Part shown: piece after piece, positions 1-8,105 of the stretch | Layout: the number at the start of each line of letters is the position of its first letter | How positions within the stretch are numbered: position 1 is the first letter of the stretch | Assembly: GCA_031398975.1 (NCBI GenBank) | Contig: JANNOI010000054.1 | Span: forward strand, 1 to 64,000 | Length of the DNA stretch: 64,000 bases | Source of the DNA: JAKFWI01 sp031398975 | GTDB lineage: Bacteria > Pseudomonadota > Alphaproteobacteria > Caulobacterales > Aquidulcibacteraceae | Reading direction: 5' to 3' | Program-made: the position numbers and the translations under genes | Notes under the pieces: generated by a model | Told to the model about the DNA's origin: nothing | The model's input: only the letters and a program-made list of their open reading frames with translations | The model's database searches: none

Positions 1-57
1 CAAATGCGGCGCGATCGCCGCCCATTGCTCGTCGCTCAACCAAAACAACCCGCTCAT
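1..57 (-). CDS. IS5-family transposase, N-terminal 19 codons only (cut by window edge)
   Basis: Read leftward from the ATG at 57, the frame gives MSGLFWLSDEQWAAIAPHL and then leaves the window. The L-S-D-E-Q-W-x-x-I-x-P-x-L opening is the hallmark start of IS5-family (IS427/IS1031-like) transposases, which catalyse cut-and-paste movement of their own element. Only the 5' end is here, so whether the gene is intact or a remnant cannot be judged. The element end should lie between about 60 and 150, upstream of the start codon, but I could not identify an inverted repeat or target duplication with one end only. The neighbouring SDR gene ends at 175, so the insertion sits just beyond its stop codon. 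Confidence 0.75.
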   Translation of the reverse strand, partial: MSGLFWLSDEQWAAIAPHL

Positions 58-174
58 CGCCGCCTCCAACGTCAGCGACAAGACGAGAATCATGATTTGC
101 TCAACCATCGCAAGGCGTATGATTGGGTTTGGAGCTTAGACATCGCGGGCGGTGCGTTCCCGCGCAACCGCCTC

Positions 175-1065
175 TCATCCGCTTTGCAGGCCGAGGTAAG
201 GCTCCGGGGATCGTCCGCGCGGCGTGCGCCCCGGCGCCGCGTTCTTGACTTGACTCAGCATCAAGCTGTCCCAGGTTCGATCCGAAACACTCCTGCGCAG
301 GAAGGCGATGATTTGCGCTGCCGCGCCCACCTTGTATCGCGTGCGCGCACGGCGCGCGGTTGCGGCGTGCAGTACGGCTTCCGCCACGTCCTCGGGGTTG
401 ACCACCACTCGCGAGTCCGGTGTGAAGAGCCCAACCGAAATCCGGACCATTGCGGTCTTGAACGCGCCGTAGGGGTGGCCCGGAAGGTCGGCGGGCATTG
501 TTTCGACTTGTTTGTATACGAACGGCGTGCGCACCCCCGTCGGCTGGATGAGCGCGACTTGGATGCCGAACCCCCTCACCTCCGCGCGCATGGAATCCGA
601 CAGCGCCTCCAGGGCGTATTTGCTCATGTGATAGGGGCCCGCGCCGGGCGCCGCGAACACGCCGCCGATGCTACCGATGTGGATGACGCGCCCCGAGCGC
701 CTCGCTCGCATGGCGGGCAACGCGAGTTGGGTCAGGCGCAGGAGCCCGAACACATTGACTTCGAACTCGTCGCGTAGGCGCTCGAGCGAGACTTCCTCCA
801 TGGGGCCTTGCAGGCCAAAGCCCGCACTGTTGACAAGGACATCGACGCCGCCATGCTCGGCCTCGATCTCGGCGATGGCGGCTTGCATCGCGGCCTCGTC
901 GCGAACGTCGAGGCGCAAAGCGCACAGGCCGCGCGACAGAACGGCTTCGGTGGCGGCCGGGCTGCGTACGCCGGCATAGACAACGAACCCGGCCGCGCTC
1001 AGCGCAACCGCGCTGGCCAGTCCGATGCCGGAGCTGGCTCCGGTGACAAGGGCGATCTTGCGCAT
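175..1065 (-). CDS. SDR family NAD(P)-dependent oxidoreductase
   Basis: A 296-residue classical short-chain dehydrogenase/reductase. The Rossmann glycine motif TGASSGIG is at residues 8–15, the NAG-type motif appears as NSAG at 79–82, Ser is near 132, and the catalytic Tyr145-x-x-x-Lys149 pair (YHMSK) is present. All catalytic elements are therefore intact. The start is backed by AGGAGAG about 7 nt upstream. The 3' part is longer than a minimal SDR (about 250 residues), as in the group of oxidoreductases with an extended substrate-binding tail. It is divergent from a TetR regulator with two operator-like palindromes between them, so it is probably that regulator's target. The substrate is unknown. 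Confidence 0.9.
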   Translation of the reverse strand: MRKIALVTGASSGIGLASAVALSAAGFVVYAGVRSPAATEAVLSRGLCALRLDVRDEAAMQAAIAEIEAEHGGVDVLVNSAGFGLQGPMEEVSLERLRDEFEVNVFGLLRLTQLALPAMRARRSGRVIHIGSIGGVFAAPGAGPYHMSKYALEALSDSMRAEVRGFGIQVALIQPTGVRTPFVYKQVETMPADLPGHPYGAFKTAMVRISVGLFTPDSRVVVNPEDVAEAVLHAATARRARTRYKVGAAAQIIAFLRRSVSDRTWDSLMLSQVKNAAPGRTPRGRSPEPYLGLQSG

Positions 1066-1129
1066 GGAAGCTCTCCTGGAAGTGTGGGGAGGTACGGAGC
1101 GGATCGGGCGCCGGCGCGCCCGTCGAGAA

Positions 1130-1193
1130 TGTAAACAGCCGGTTACTTCGCTCAGATAAGCCGGCCTTGCCGGCCTGTCAACAGTCGTTTACA
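1130..1193. promoter_or_regulatory. Two near-palindromic TetR-type operators
   Basis: Two related 18-bp sites lie between the divergent SDR and TetR genes: TGTAAACAGCCGGTTACT (1130–1147) and TGTCAACAGTCGTTTACA (1176–1193). Each has the layout GTAAAC-N4-GTTTAC with one mismatch, and their centres are 46 bp apart. The second ends 7 bp before the TetR start codon. Two matched sites in a divergent promoter region are the classic arrangement for a TetR repressor controlling itself and its neighbour. That this TetR binds them is inferred from position. Confidence 0.6.
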
Positions 1194-1200
1194 TGAGAGC

Positions 1201-1803
1201 ATGAAGTCGTCGCGAAGCAAGAGACCGGCGCGGAAGAAGGACGCGGGGGCGACCCGCGAGGCGATCCTGGTCGCGGCGCGCGAGGCGTTCACGCGCCTCG
1301 GATATGACGGCGCGGGCGTTCGCGAGATAGCGGCGGCGGCGGGCGCGAACCCCGCCTTGGTCAATCGCTATTTCGGATCGAAGGAGGCGCTGTTCGAGGA
1401 GGCGGTGCCCACCGCCTTCGAGATCGCGCCGCTCCTGCCGGAGGCGCGGCAGGGCTTCGCGGAGGCTCTTGCGCGATACGTTTTGACCAAGGACAAGGCT
1501 GCGCTGGGCGGCTTCGACGCGACGCTCGCCATGCTGCGCTCGGTCGGCAACCCGAAAGCGACGGAATTGATGCGGGAGGGGCTGGAGGAGCGCTTCGTCG
1601 CCCCGCTTGCGGACTGGATCGGCGAGCCGGACGCGGACGTCCGCGCCGCCCTGTTCATGGCGCTCCTGTCAGGCGTCGCGGTCATGCGCGACGTGATGGG
1701 CGTGGCCCCGCTGCGCGGCGATGTCGAGCGCACCGTGCGCTGGCTGACGCCGCTGCTCGACGCCCTTGTCGCACCATCGGGCAAGACGGGTGGGTCAACT
1801 TAG
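1201..1803 (+). CDS. TetR/AcrR family transcriptional regulator
   Basis: A 200-residue regulator. The N-terminal helix-turn-helix spans about residues 17–63, with the family signature A-x-x-x-F-x-x-x-G-Y then V-R-E-I-A-x-x-A-G and the recognition helix ending in Y-F-x-S-K-E-x-L. The remaining helical domain, which would bind ligand and form the dimer, is not diagnostic. The ATG at 1201 has only a weak purine stretch upstream. Divergent from the SDR gene across a region holding two operator-like palindromes, so autorepression and control of the SDR are likely. The ligand is unknown. Confidence 0.9.
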   Translation: MKSSRSKRPARKKDAGATREAILVAAREAFTRLGYDGAGVREIAAAAGANPALVNRYFGSKEALFEEAVPTAFEIAPLLPEARQGFAEALARYVLTKDKAALGGFDATLAMLRSVGNPKATELMREGLEERFVAPLADWIGEPDADVRAALFMALLSGVAVMRDVMGVAPLRGDVERTVRWLTPLLDALVAPSGKTGGST

Positions 1804-2031
1804 GACCGATAGCGGAGCGCGGTTTCCAACGGCCGCTTCGCAGTGCGGAAGTCAGGTCTCTGTTCGCCATGCTCGCGGGTATTTTGGGCCTTGGCGGATG
1901 TCAGTGGGGTCCAAGCGGAAATGGTAGAGCGGCGCGGCCCCCGTGGCGGCCGGACCTGACGAGATCCAACTCCCGTACTACGAGGGAGGGCGCGAGTTCA
2001 TCGAGGAGCGGCCGCAAGGAGCTTTGTTTGG
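1804..2031. other. Intergenic gap with no supported gene
   Basis: A 228-bp space between the convergent ends of the TetR gene and the LysR gene. A possible small frame starting at 1869 has no ribosome binding site, a low-complexity Arg/Ser/Gly composition and overlaps the LysR 3' end, so I do not call it. No clear terminator hairpin with a T-run was seen. Confidence 0.5.
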
Positions 2032-2937
2032 CTAAGGAGCGAGTGCGCGCCTGTGCTCGGTTGCGAAGTCGATGAAGGCGCGCAGCTTGGGGGCGACTTG
2101 GTCGCGGCTGGGGAAGTAGAGGAAGAGGCCGGGATTAGCGGGCATGAAGCGGTCGAGCGTGGTTTCGAGGAGGCTGGCGCTGGTCAGCGGCGCGATCAGG
2201 TCCGTCATGGAATAGGCGAGGCCCACGCCCGCGACGCAGGCGGACAACATAAGCGTGTTGGTGTTGACGATGAGCGGGCCTGACACGGCGACTTCGATGT
2301 CGCGGCCGGCCTCCTCGAACTCCCAGCGATAGAGCCCGCCGCGCGCCGATTGGCGGAAATTGATGCAGACATGGGCCTTCAGATCCTCCGGCCGCTCGGG
2401 CCGGGCGTGGCGCGCGAAATAGGCCGGCGCGCCGGCGATGCAGAAGGTGGAGGGCGCGGTGAGGCGCACGGCCACCATGTCGGCCGCGATCATCTCGCCG
2501 ATGCGGACGCCGGCGTCGAAGCCCTCCTCGACGATATTGACCAGCCGGTCTTCGACATAGAGTTCGAGTTCGATCTCCGGGTAGGCCGCGCAGAAGGCCG
2601 GGATCAGCGGCTCCATCAGGCCCTGCGCGACGGAAGGGATGTTGAGCCGCAGCCGCCCCGCCGGGCGCCCGCCCAGGGCCTGCACCGCCTCCAGCCCCGC
2701 CGCCACCGCCGCCGCACCGGAGGCCGCGTGCTCGAGGAAGGCGCGGCCGGCTTCGGTCAGCGCCACGTCGCGGGTGGTGCGGGCGAGCAGCGGCGCACCC
2801 GCACGGGCCTCGAGCTGCTTCACCGTCCAGCTCACGGCGGCGGGGGTGACGCCGAGTTTGCGCGCGGCCGCACTGAAGCTGCGCCGGCGCGCCACCTCCA
2901 CGAACACCGCCACGCCCTCAAACAAGTCCCGCCGCAT
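2032..2937 (-). CDS. LysR family transcriptional regulator
   Basis: A 301-residue LysR-type regulator. The winged HTH occupies residues 1–60 (F-x-x-V-A-x-x-x-S-F-S-A-A-A-x-x-L-G-V-T-P-A-A-V-S), followed by the periplasmic-binding-like effector domain. The frame stays open for 80 codons upstream, but homology begins at the ATG at 2937, which fits the usual length of about 300 residues. The extension would also run across the divergent promoter and into the hydrolase gene. It faces an α/β hydrolase gene across a 109-bp AT-rich spacer, the standard LysR/target layout. The inducer is unknown. Confidence 0.92.
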   Translation of the reverse strand: MRRDLFEGVAVFVEVARRRSFSAAARKLGVTPAAVSWTVKQLEARAGAPLLARTTRDVALTEAGRAFLEHAASGAAAVAAGLEAVQALGGRPAGRLRLNIPSVAQGLMEPLIPAFCAAYPEIELELYVEDRLVNIVEEGFDAGVRIGEMIAADMVAVRLTAPSTFCIAGAPAYFARHARPERPEDLKAHVCINFRQSARGGLYRWEFEEAGRDIEVAVSGPLIVNTNTLMLSACVAGVGLAYSMTDLIAPLTSASLLETTLDRFMPANPGLFLYFPSRDQVAPKLRAFIDFATEHRRALAP

Positions 2938-2943
2938 TATCAA

Positions 2944-2990
2944 ATCATGCTTTAAAGTGCATCCAAAATAAAGTGAATTATCTTCATGAT
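2944..2990. promoter_or_regulatory. AT-rich divergent promoter/LysR control region
   Basis: Between the LysR and hydrolase start codons the base composition drops sharply from the GC-rich background. The block is bounded by inverted ATCATG (2944–2949) and CATGAT (2985–2990) and carries a direct repeat TAAAGTG at 2953–2959 and 2969–2975, 16 bp apart. This is a plausible LysR binding region and promoter. The exact sites are inferred. Confidence 0.4.
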
Positions 2991-3046
2991 CGGCGTGCGC
3001 CATCCTCGGGGCGTCGGACGGGACCGACCCCACAAGGAGACACGCC

Positions 3047-4018
3047 ATGAATACTTTAACCCTGAGCCGCCGCCGGTTCGGCCTGACCTTCGCGGCCGGC
3101 GTCGGCGCTGCGGCGCTGGGCGTCGCCCACGCCTCGACCGGCAAAACCAAAGTGCGCTTTGCGAGCGCCGGAGCCACGCTCGTGGGCGATCTCTACGCGC
3201 CCGCCTCGACCGGCCGAAAGCCCGCGGTGGCGATCATCGGCCCGATGACCTATCAGAAGGAGCAGGCGCCGACCCAATATGCCCGCCGGCTCGCGGCGGC
3301 CGGCTATGTCGCGCTTGCCTATGACAGCCGCTATCGCGGCGAAAGCGGCGGCGCGCCCCGCGCCTGGGAGAACCCAGCGCACAAAGTGGAAGATCTGATC
3401 GCGGCGGTGGATTATCTCGCTTCGCGGCCCGACGTCGACCCCGCGCGAATTTTCGTGCTGGGCATCTGTCAGGGCTCGTCGGCGGCGGTGGTCGCGGCGG
3501 CGAATTCCGGCAAGGTCGCGGGCCTCGCCACCATCGCCGGCCATTATCGCGACCAGGAGGGTGATATCGCGTGGCTGACTCAGGAGGGCTATGACCGCCG
3601 CCTCGCCGCCGGCCTCGCCGCGCGCACGAAATTTCAGGCGACCGGCGTGGTGGATTATGTTCCGGGCGTCTCGAAGACGGACTTGAATGTCGGCATGCCG
3701 GGGGAGTTTGTCTGGGTCTGGTACCAGCCCTGGGCCGATCGCGGCCAGTGGGACAATCGCTACGCCGTGATGAGCGACGCGGACCTTTTGACCTTCGAAA
3801 GCCTCAGCGCCGCGCGCCGCCTCAGCGCGCCATGGCTGATGATCCATGGCGATAATTGCTTCCTGCCGCCTGCCGCGCGCCGCCATTATGACGCGCTGCC
3901 GGCTGCGACGAAGAAGGCGATGGTGTGGGACGACACGCCCCACCTCTCTTATTACGACCAGCCGGCCGACATCGACCGCGCGACCGCCCGGGTTCTAGAC
4001 TGGTTCGCCAAAGCCTGA
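3047..4018 (+). CDS. Tat-exported α/β hydrolase (dienelactone-hydrolase-like, Cys nucleophile)
   Basis: A 323-residue protein. The N-terminus has S-R-R-R-F-G-L at 7–13 followed by a hydrophobic stretch to an A-x-A site near residue 29, a twin-arginine signal, so it is probably periplasmic. The α/β-hydrolase nucleophile elbow reads G-I-C-Q-G at 139–143 with Cys141 instead of Ser, as in dienelactone hydrolases. The candidate catalytic His is His299 (T-P-H-L-S). Start ATG 3047 is preceded by AAGGAGA. It is divergent from a LysR regulator, similar in layout to the Escherichia coli ycjY–ycjZ pair (recalled, not searched). Substrate unknown. Confidence 0.8.
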   Translation: MNTLTLSRRRFGLTFAAGVGAAALGVAHASTGKTKVRFASAGATLVGDLYAPASTGRKPAVAIIGPMTYQKEQAPTQYARRLAAAGYVALAYDSRYRGESGGAPRAWENPAHKVEDLIAAVDYLASRPDVDPARIFVLGICQGSSAAVVAAANSGKVAGLATIAGHYRDQEGDIAWLTQEGYDRRLAAGLAARTKFQATGVVDYVPGVSKTDLNVGMPGEFVWVWYQPWADRGQWDNRYAVMSDADLLTFESLSAARRLSAPWLMIHGDNCFLPPAARRHYDALPAATKKAMVWDDTPHLSYYDQPADIDRATARVLDWFAKA

Positions 4019-4046
4019 TCGGCAAAGTCTGATCAAACGCTGTTCT

Positions 4047-4079
4047 AACGAGGGCGGCCCCGTCGGCGCCGTCCTCGTT
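4047..4079 (+). terminator. Probable terminator after the α/β hydrolase
   Basis: A 12-bp stem (AACGAGGGCGGC at 4047–4058 with GCCGTCCTCGTT at 4068–4079, one G·U pair) closes a 9-nt loop, starting 28 bp after the hydrolase stop and running into a short T stretch. It fits a rho-independent terminator with a weak U-tract. Confidence 0.6.
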
Positions 4080-4267
4080 TGCGATTATTGCTGCCCTCCG
4101 CCTCGGAGTTTCGAACCTGATCCGCCGGCGCGGTGACGGCTTCGCCTACGCTGTACGGCGTAAAGCCCTCGCGATAGCCGGCGCACGACCGGTGACCCGG
4201 GCGATCCAATCCGCTAAAAGAGCGGGCGGGGCGGGCTGCAGTAATCGGACACGACACCTTGACGGAT

Positions 4268-7200
4268 ATGGTCGAACCGAAGTCCAGACCGCCGATGGAG
4301 CTCTTCCCCGCCGGGGACGGAGAACTCGCGCGGCACATGCGCGCCCGCGACTGGTCGTCCTCGCCGCTCGGCCCGCCGGCGACATGGCCGCAGAGCCTGC
4401 GGACCACGGTCGGCCTCCTATTGCCGGCGGGCGCCCAGATCGTGCTGTTCTGGGGCGCCGACTATGTCGCGCTCTATAACGACGCCTACGCCCCCACGAT
4501 CGGCGACAAGCACCCCCGCGCGCTCGGCCGCCCGGCCGCCGAGAACTGGGCCGAGCTTTGGGAGGACCTAGAGCCGCTGCTGCGCTCCGTGCGCGAGACG
4601 GGCGCCACCTTTCAGGCGAAGGACCGGCCGTTCTACATCGAGCGCCACGGTTACGGGGAAACGGTCTATTTCGACATCTCCTACTCGCCCGTGCCCGACG
4701 AGGCCGGCGGCGTGGGCGGCGTTTTGTGCATCGTCTCCGAAACCAGCGCGCGCGTGCGCGCTGAGCGCCACCAGGCCTTCCTCGTCGAGATCGTGGACGT
4801 GCTGCGGGCGGCGGGCGCGCCGCTCGCGGTCAAGACCGCAGCCGCCGAGGCGCTGGGGCGCAGGCTGGGCGTGGCGCGCGCGGGGTACGGTGACATTGTC
4901 GCTTCCGGCGAGGTGGTCTCGGTAGAGCGGGACTGGACGGACGGCACGATCCCCTCCCTCGCGGGCGAGGCGCGCGTGCTCGACGCGTTCGGGCCCGAAG
5001 TGATCGCCGAATTGCGCGCGGGGCGGACGCTCGTGGTCCAGGATTGCCGCAGCGACCCGCGCACCGCGGACCCGCGCCACCTCGCCGCCTGGGACAGTAT
5101 CGGCGCCCGCGCCCTCGTCGTCGTGCCGCTGGTGCGGGAGGGGGGCTTGCGCGCCGTCCTTTACGCCCATTCCGCCGCCGCGCGGACCTGGCTCCCGGAG
5201 GAGGTGCGCCTCGTGGAGCACGTCGCGGCGCGCACCTGGTCGGCCTATGCGCAGGCCCAGGCGGAGGCCGCCGAGCACGCGACCCGCGCCCATCTGGCCG
5301 CCATGTTCGACCAGGCGACCGTCGGCATCTCCGAGTGCGACGGGGAGGGTCGCTTCGTGCGCGTGAACGATCGCTATTGCGAGATCGTCGGGCGCAGCCG
5401 CGCGGAATTGCTCACGCTCCGGATGCACGACATCACCCACCCGGACGACCTCCCGGGCAATGCCGCGAGCTACGCCCAAGCCGCAAGCCAGGGCGAGCCG
5501 TTTGAGATCGTGAAGCGCTATATCCGGCCCGACGGCTCGATCGTGTGGGCGCACAACAACGTCACGGCGATCCGCGAGGCGAACGGCGCGGTCAATAGCG
5601 TCCTGTGCGTCACCGTCGATATCACCGAGCAGCGCCGGGCCGAGGAGGCCTCGCGCGAAAGCGAGGCGCGCTTCCAGCTTCTGGCGCAGAGCATCGAGGA
5701 GGTGTTCTACCTTGCAGACCATGACCAGCGCCGCATCGCCTATGTCAGCCCGAGTTATGAGCGCCTGTGGGGCCGCCCGGCGCGCGAACTCTATGAGGAT
5801 GTCACCGCCTATGCGCGCGCCATCCATCCCGACGATCGTCCCGCCGCCGAAGCCGCCTTCGCGCGCCAGGCCGTGGGCGAGGCCACGGAAGTCGAGTACC
5901 GGATCGTCCGGTCGGACGGGGCGGTGCGCTGGATCCTTGATCGCTCCTATCCGGTGAACGAGGCCAGCCGCAGGCTAGCCGCCGGCGTCGCCGAGGACAT
6001 AACCGCCCGCCGCGAAGCCGAAGCGCGCCTGCGCGAACTCAACGCCACGCTCGAGCGGCAAGTCGAAGAGCGCACGGCCGAGCGCGACCGCATGTGGGAC
6101 ACCTCGCCAGACCTCATGCTCATCATCGATTTCGAGGGCTATTTCCGGCGCGTGAACCCGGCCTGGACGACGCTGCTCGGCTATCAGCCGCACGAATTGG
6201 TGGGCCGGCACGTCAACGCCTTCGCGCTGCCCGACGATCACGCCGAGACCGTCCACGCCTACGAGGTCGGCTCGGGCGGCAGACCGGTGACCGTGAACCG
6301 CTTCCGCCACAAGGATGGGTCGGTCCGCTGGATATCGTGGGCGGCCGCGCCGGCGGGCCAGGTGTTTTACGTCACCGGGCGCGACGTCACCGCCGATCGC
6401 GAGCGGGAGGCCGAACTCGCCGCCGCCGAGGCGGCCCGTCGCAAGGCCGATGCGCTCTACCGCGCCTATTTCGAGAACACGCCCGAGGCGCTGTTCGTCG
6501 TCGGCGTCGAGCCGGACGGGGCCTTTGTGGTGGAGGAAATCAATCCCGCCCACGAGGCCGGGGTCGGGCTGAAGCTTGAAGACATACGCGGCAAGCGCAT
6601 GGAGGATATCCTGCCCGAGCCCCTTGCCCGGCCCGTGCTGGAGGCCTACCGACACGTCATGCAAACCGGCGTGATCTATCAGTACCGGGAGGAGTTCGAT
6701 CTCTCGGGCGAGCCCCAGCACTGGGACACCTCGCTCGTGCCGATGCGCGACGAGACGGGCCGCATCGTCCGGCTCATCGGCTCGAGCCGCAACGTCACCC
6801 GGCAGGTGATCGCGGAAGAGGCGCTCCGGCAAAGTCAGAAGATGGAGGCCATCGGGCAGCTGACTGGCGGTGTGGCGCACGATTTCAACAATCTGCTCAC
6901 CCCCATCGTCGGCGCGCTCGACATGCTGCAGCGCAAGGGCGTGGGCGGAGAGCGCGAGCGCCGGCTGATCGCGGGCGCCGCGCAATCGGCGGAGCGGGCC
7001 AAGACTTTGGTGCAGCGCCTTTTGGCCTTCGCGCGCCGCCAGCCGCTCGAGCCGGTGGCGGTGGATGTAGGCCAACTCGTGACCGGCATGGCCGATCTGA
7101 TCGCGAGCACGACAGGCCCGCAGATCAAAGTCGTGGTCAATGTCGGGCGTGACCTTCCGCCCGCCAAGGCGGACGCGAACCAGCTCGAGATGGCGGTGCT

Positions 7201-7933
7201 CAATCTCGCGGTGAACGCGCGCGACGCAATGCCCGATGGCGGGACGCTGCGCATCTCCGTCGAAACGGAGACGGTCGGTCGTCAGCATCGCTCGGGGCTG
7301 AAGCCGGGGCGCTATCTCCATCTCTCGGTCGGAGATACCGGCGTGGGCATGGACGAGGCGACGCTCGCGCGGGCGGTGGAGCCGTTCTTCTCCACGAAGG
7401 GCGTGGGCAAAGGAACAGGGCTCGGGCTCTCCATGGCCCATGGCTTGGCGTCCCAGCTCGGCGGCGCCTTGGCGATCCGCAGCACGCCGGGCGTCGGCAC
7501 GAATGTCGAACTGTGGCTCCCGCAGGGCGTGAAGGCCGCGCCCGCAGCCGCGCCCGTGCAGGACGGCGAGCCTACACCGCCCACGCTCGGCACGGTGCTG
7601 TTGGTCGACGACGAAGACCTTGTGCGCCTCACCACCGCCGACATGCTGATCGAACTTGGCTATAACGTGATCGAGGCCGCCTCGGGGGAGGAGGCGCTGC
7701 GCCTCCTGGACCGCGGCCTCACGCCAGACGTCGTCGTCACCGACCATCTGATGCCCGGCATGTCAGGAACCGATCTCGCCCGCGCGGTGCAGACCGATCG
7801 CCCCTCGGTGCGCGTGCTCGTCGTGTCGGGTTATGCGGAGACGGCGGGGATCACCCCCGATTTGCCGCGCCTGACCAAGCCTTTCCGCAATGCCGAGCTC
7901 GCCGCGAGCCTCGCCATGCTTGTCAAGGCTTGA
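4268..7933 (+). CDS. Multi-PAS/GAF hybrid sensor histidine kinase with C-terminal receiver
   Basis: About 1221 residues, with no obvious transmembrane segments, so probably cytoplasmic. In order: an N-terminal PAS-like sensor (about 20–165), a GAF domain (about 180–325), four PAS/PAC units (about 345–465, 470–585, 610–720, 735–855), a HisKA dimerisation domain with the phospho-acceptor His871 in G-G-V-A-H-D-F-N-N-L-L, a HATPase domain (about 970–1085, with the N-A-R-D-A-M and G-x-G-L-G-L boxes), and a receiver domain from about 1110 with acidic residues V-D-D-E and phospho-acceptor near Asp1159. A TTG at 4259 is an alternative start; neither has a good ribosome binding site. No partner regulator is adjacent, so it is an orphan here. 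The signal is unknown; heme, flavin or redox sensing by the PAS domains would be speculation. Confidence 0.92.
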   Translation: MVEPKSRPPMELFPAGDGELARHMRARDWSSSPLGPPATWPQSLRTTVGLLLPAGAQIVLFWGADYVALYNDAYAPTIGDKHPRALGRPAAENWAELWEDLEPLLRSVRETGATFQAKDRPFYIERHGYGETVYFDISYSPVPDEAGGVGGVLCIVSETSARVRAERHQAFLVEIVDVLRAAGAPLAVKTAAAEALGRRLGVARAGYGDIVASGEVVSVERDWTDGTIPSLAGEARVLDAFGPEVIAELRAGRTLVVQDCRSDPRTADPRHLAAWDSIGARALVVVPLVREGGLRAVLYAHSAAARTWLPEEVRLVEHVAARTWSAYAQAQAEAAEHATRAHLAAMFDQATVGISECDGEGRFVRVNDRYCEIVGRSRAELLTLRMHDITHPDDLPGNAASYAQAASQGEPFEIVKRYIRPDGSIVWAHNNVTAIREANGAVNSVLCVTVDITEQRRAEEASRESEARFQLLAQSIEEVFYLADHDQRRIAYVSPSYERLWGRPARELYEDVTAYARAIHPDDRPAAEAAFARQAVGEATEVEYRIVRSDGAVRWILDRSYPVNEASRRLAAGVAEDITARREAEARLRELNATLERQVEERTAERDRMWDTSPDLMLIIDFEGYFRRVNPAWTTLLGYQPHELVGRHVNAFALPDDHAETVHAYEVGSGGRPVTVNRFRHKDGSVRWISWAAAPAGQVFYVTGRDVTADREREAELAAAEAARRKADALYRAYFENTPEALFVVGVEPDGAFVVEEINPAHEAGVGLKLEDIRGKRMEDILPEPLARPVLEAYRHVMQTGVIYQYREEFDLSGEPQHWDTSLVPMRDETGRIVRLIGSSRNVTRQVIAEEALRQSQKMEAIGQLTGGVAHDFNNLLTPIVGALDMLQRKGVGGERERRLIAGAAQSAERAKTLVQRLLAFARRQPLEPVAVDVGQLVTGMADLIASTTGPQIKVVVNVGRDLPPAKADANQLEMAVLNLAVNARDAMPDGGTLRISVETETVGRQHRSGLKPGRYLHLSVGDTGVGMDEATLARAVEPFFSTKGVGKGTGLGLSMAHGLASQLGGALAIRSTPGVGTNVELWLPQGVKAAPAAAPVQDGEPTPPTLGTVLLVDDEDLVRLTTADMLIELGYNVIEAASGEEALRLLDRGLTPDVVVTDHLMPGMSGTDLARAVQTDRPSVRVLVVSGYAETAGITPDLPRLTKPFRNAELAASLAMLVKA

Positions 7934-8105
7934 GCGGGCGTTAAGGGCCGCCGGTGGCGCCGAAGATCGCGATCGCGCCCATGCGCTTGCATTGGTTCTT
8001 GTCCGGGCTTTTAGCGGCGCGCGCGCAGGCGGGGAACAAACGCCCGCTTCATCCGTCCATGGTTGCGTTCAGACAGCGATCTGCGGGCGGCACGGGAGAG
8101 GCGCG

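Noticed and set aside
1869..2075. 68-codon frame between TetR and LysR genes
   Set aside because: Starts with a lipobox-like C but has no ribosome binding site, is Arg/Ser-rich, and overlaps the LysR 3' end.
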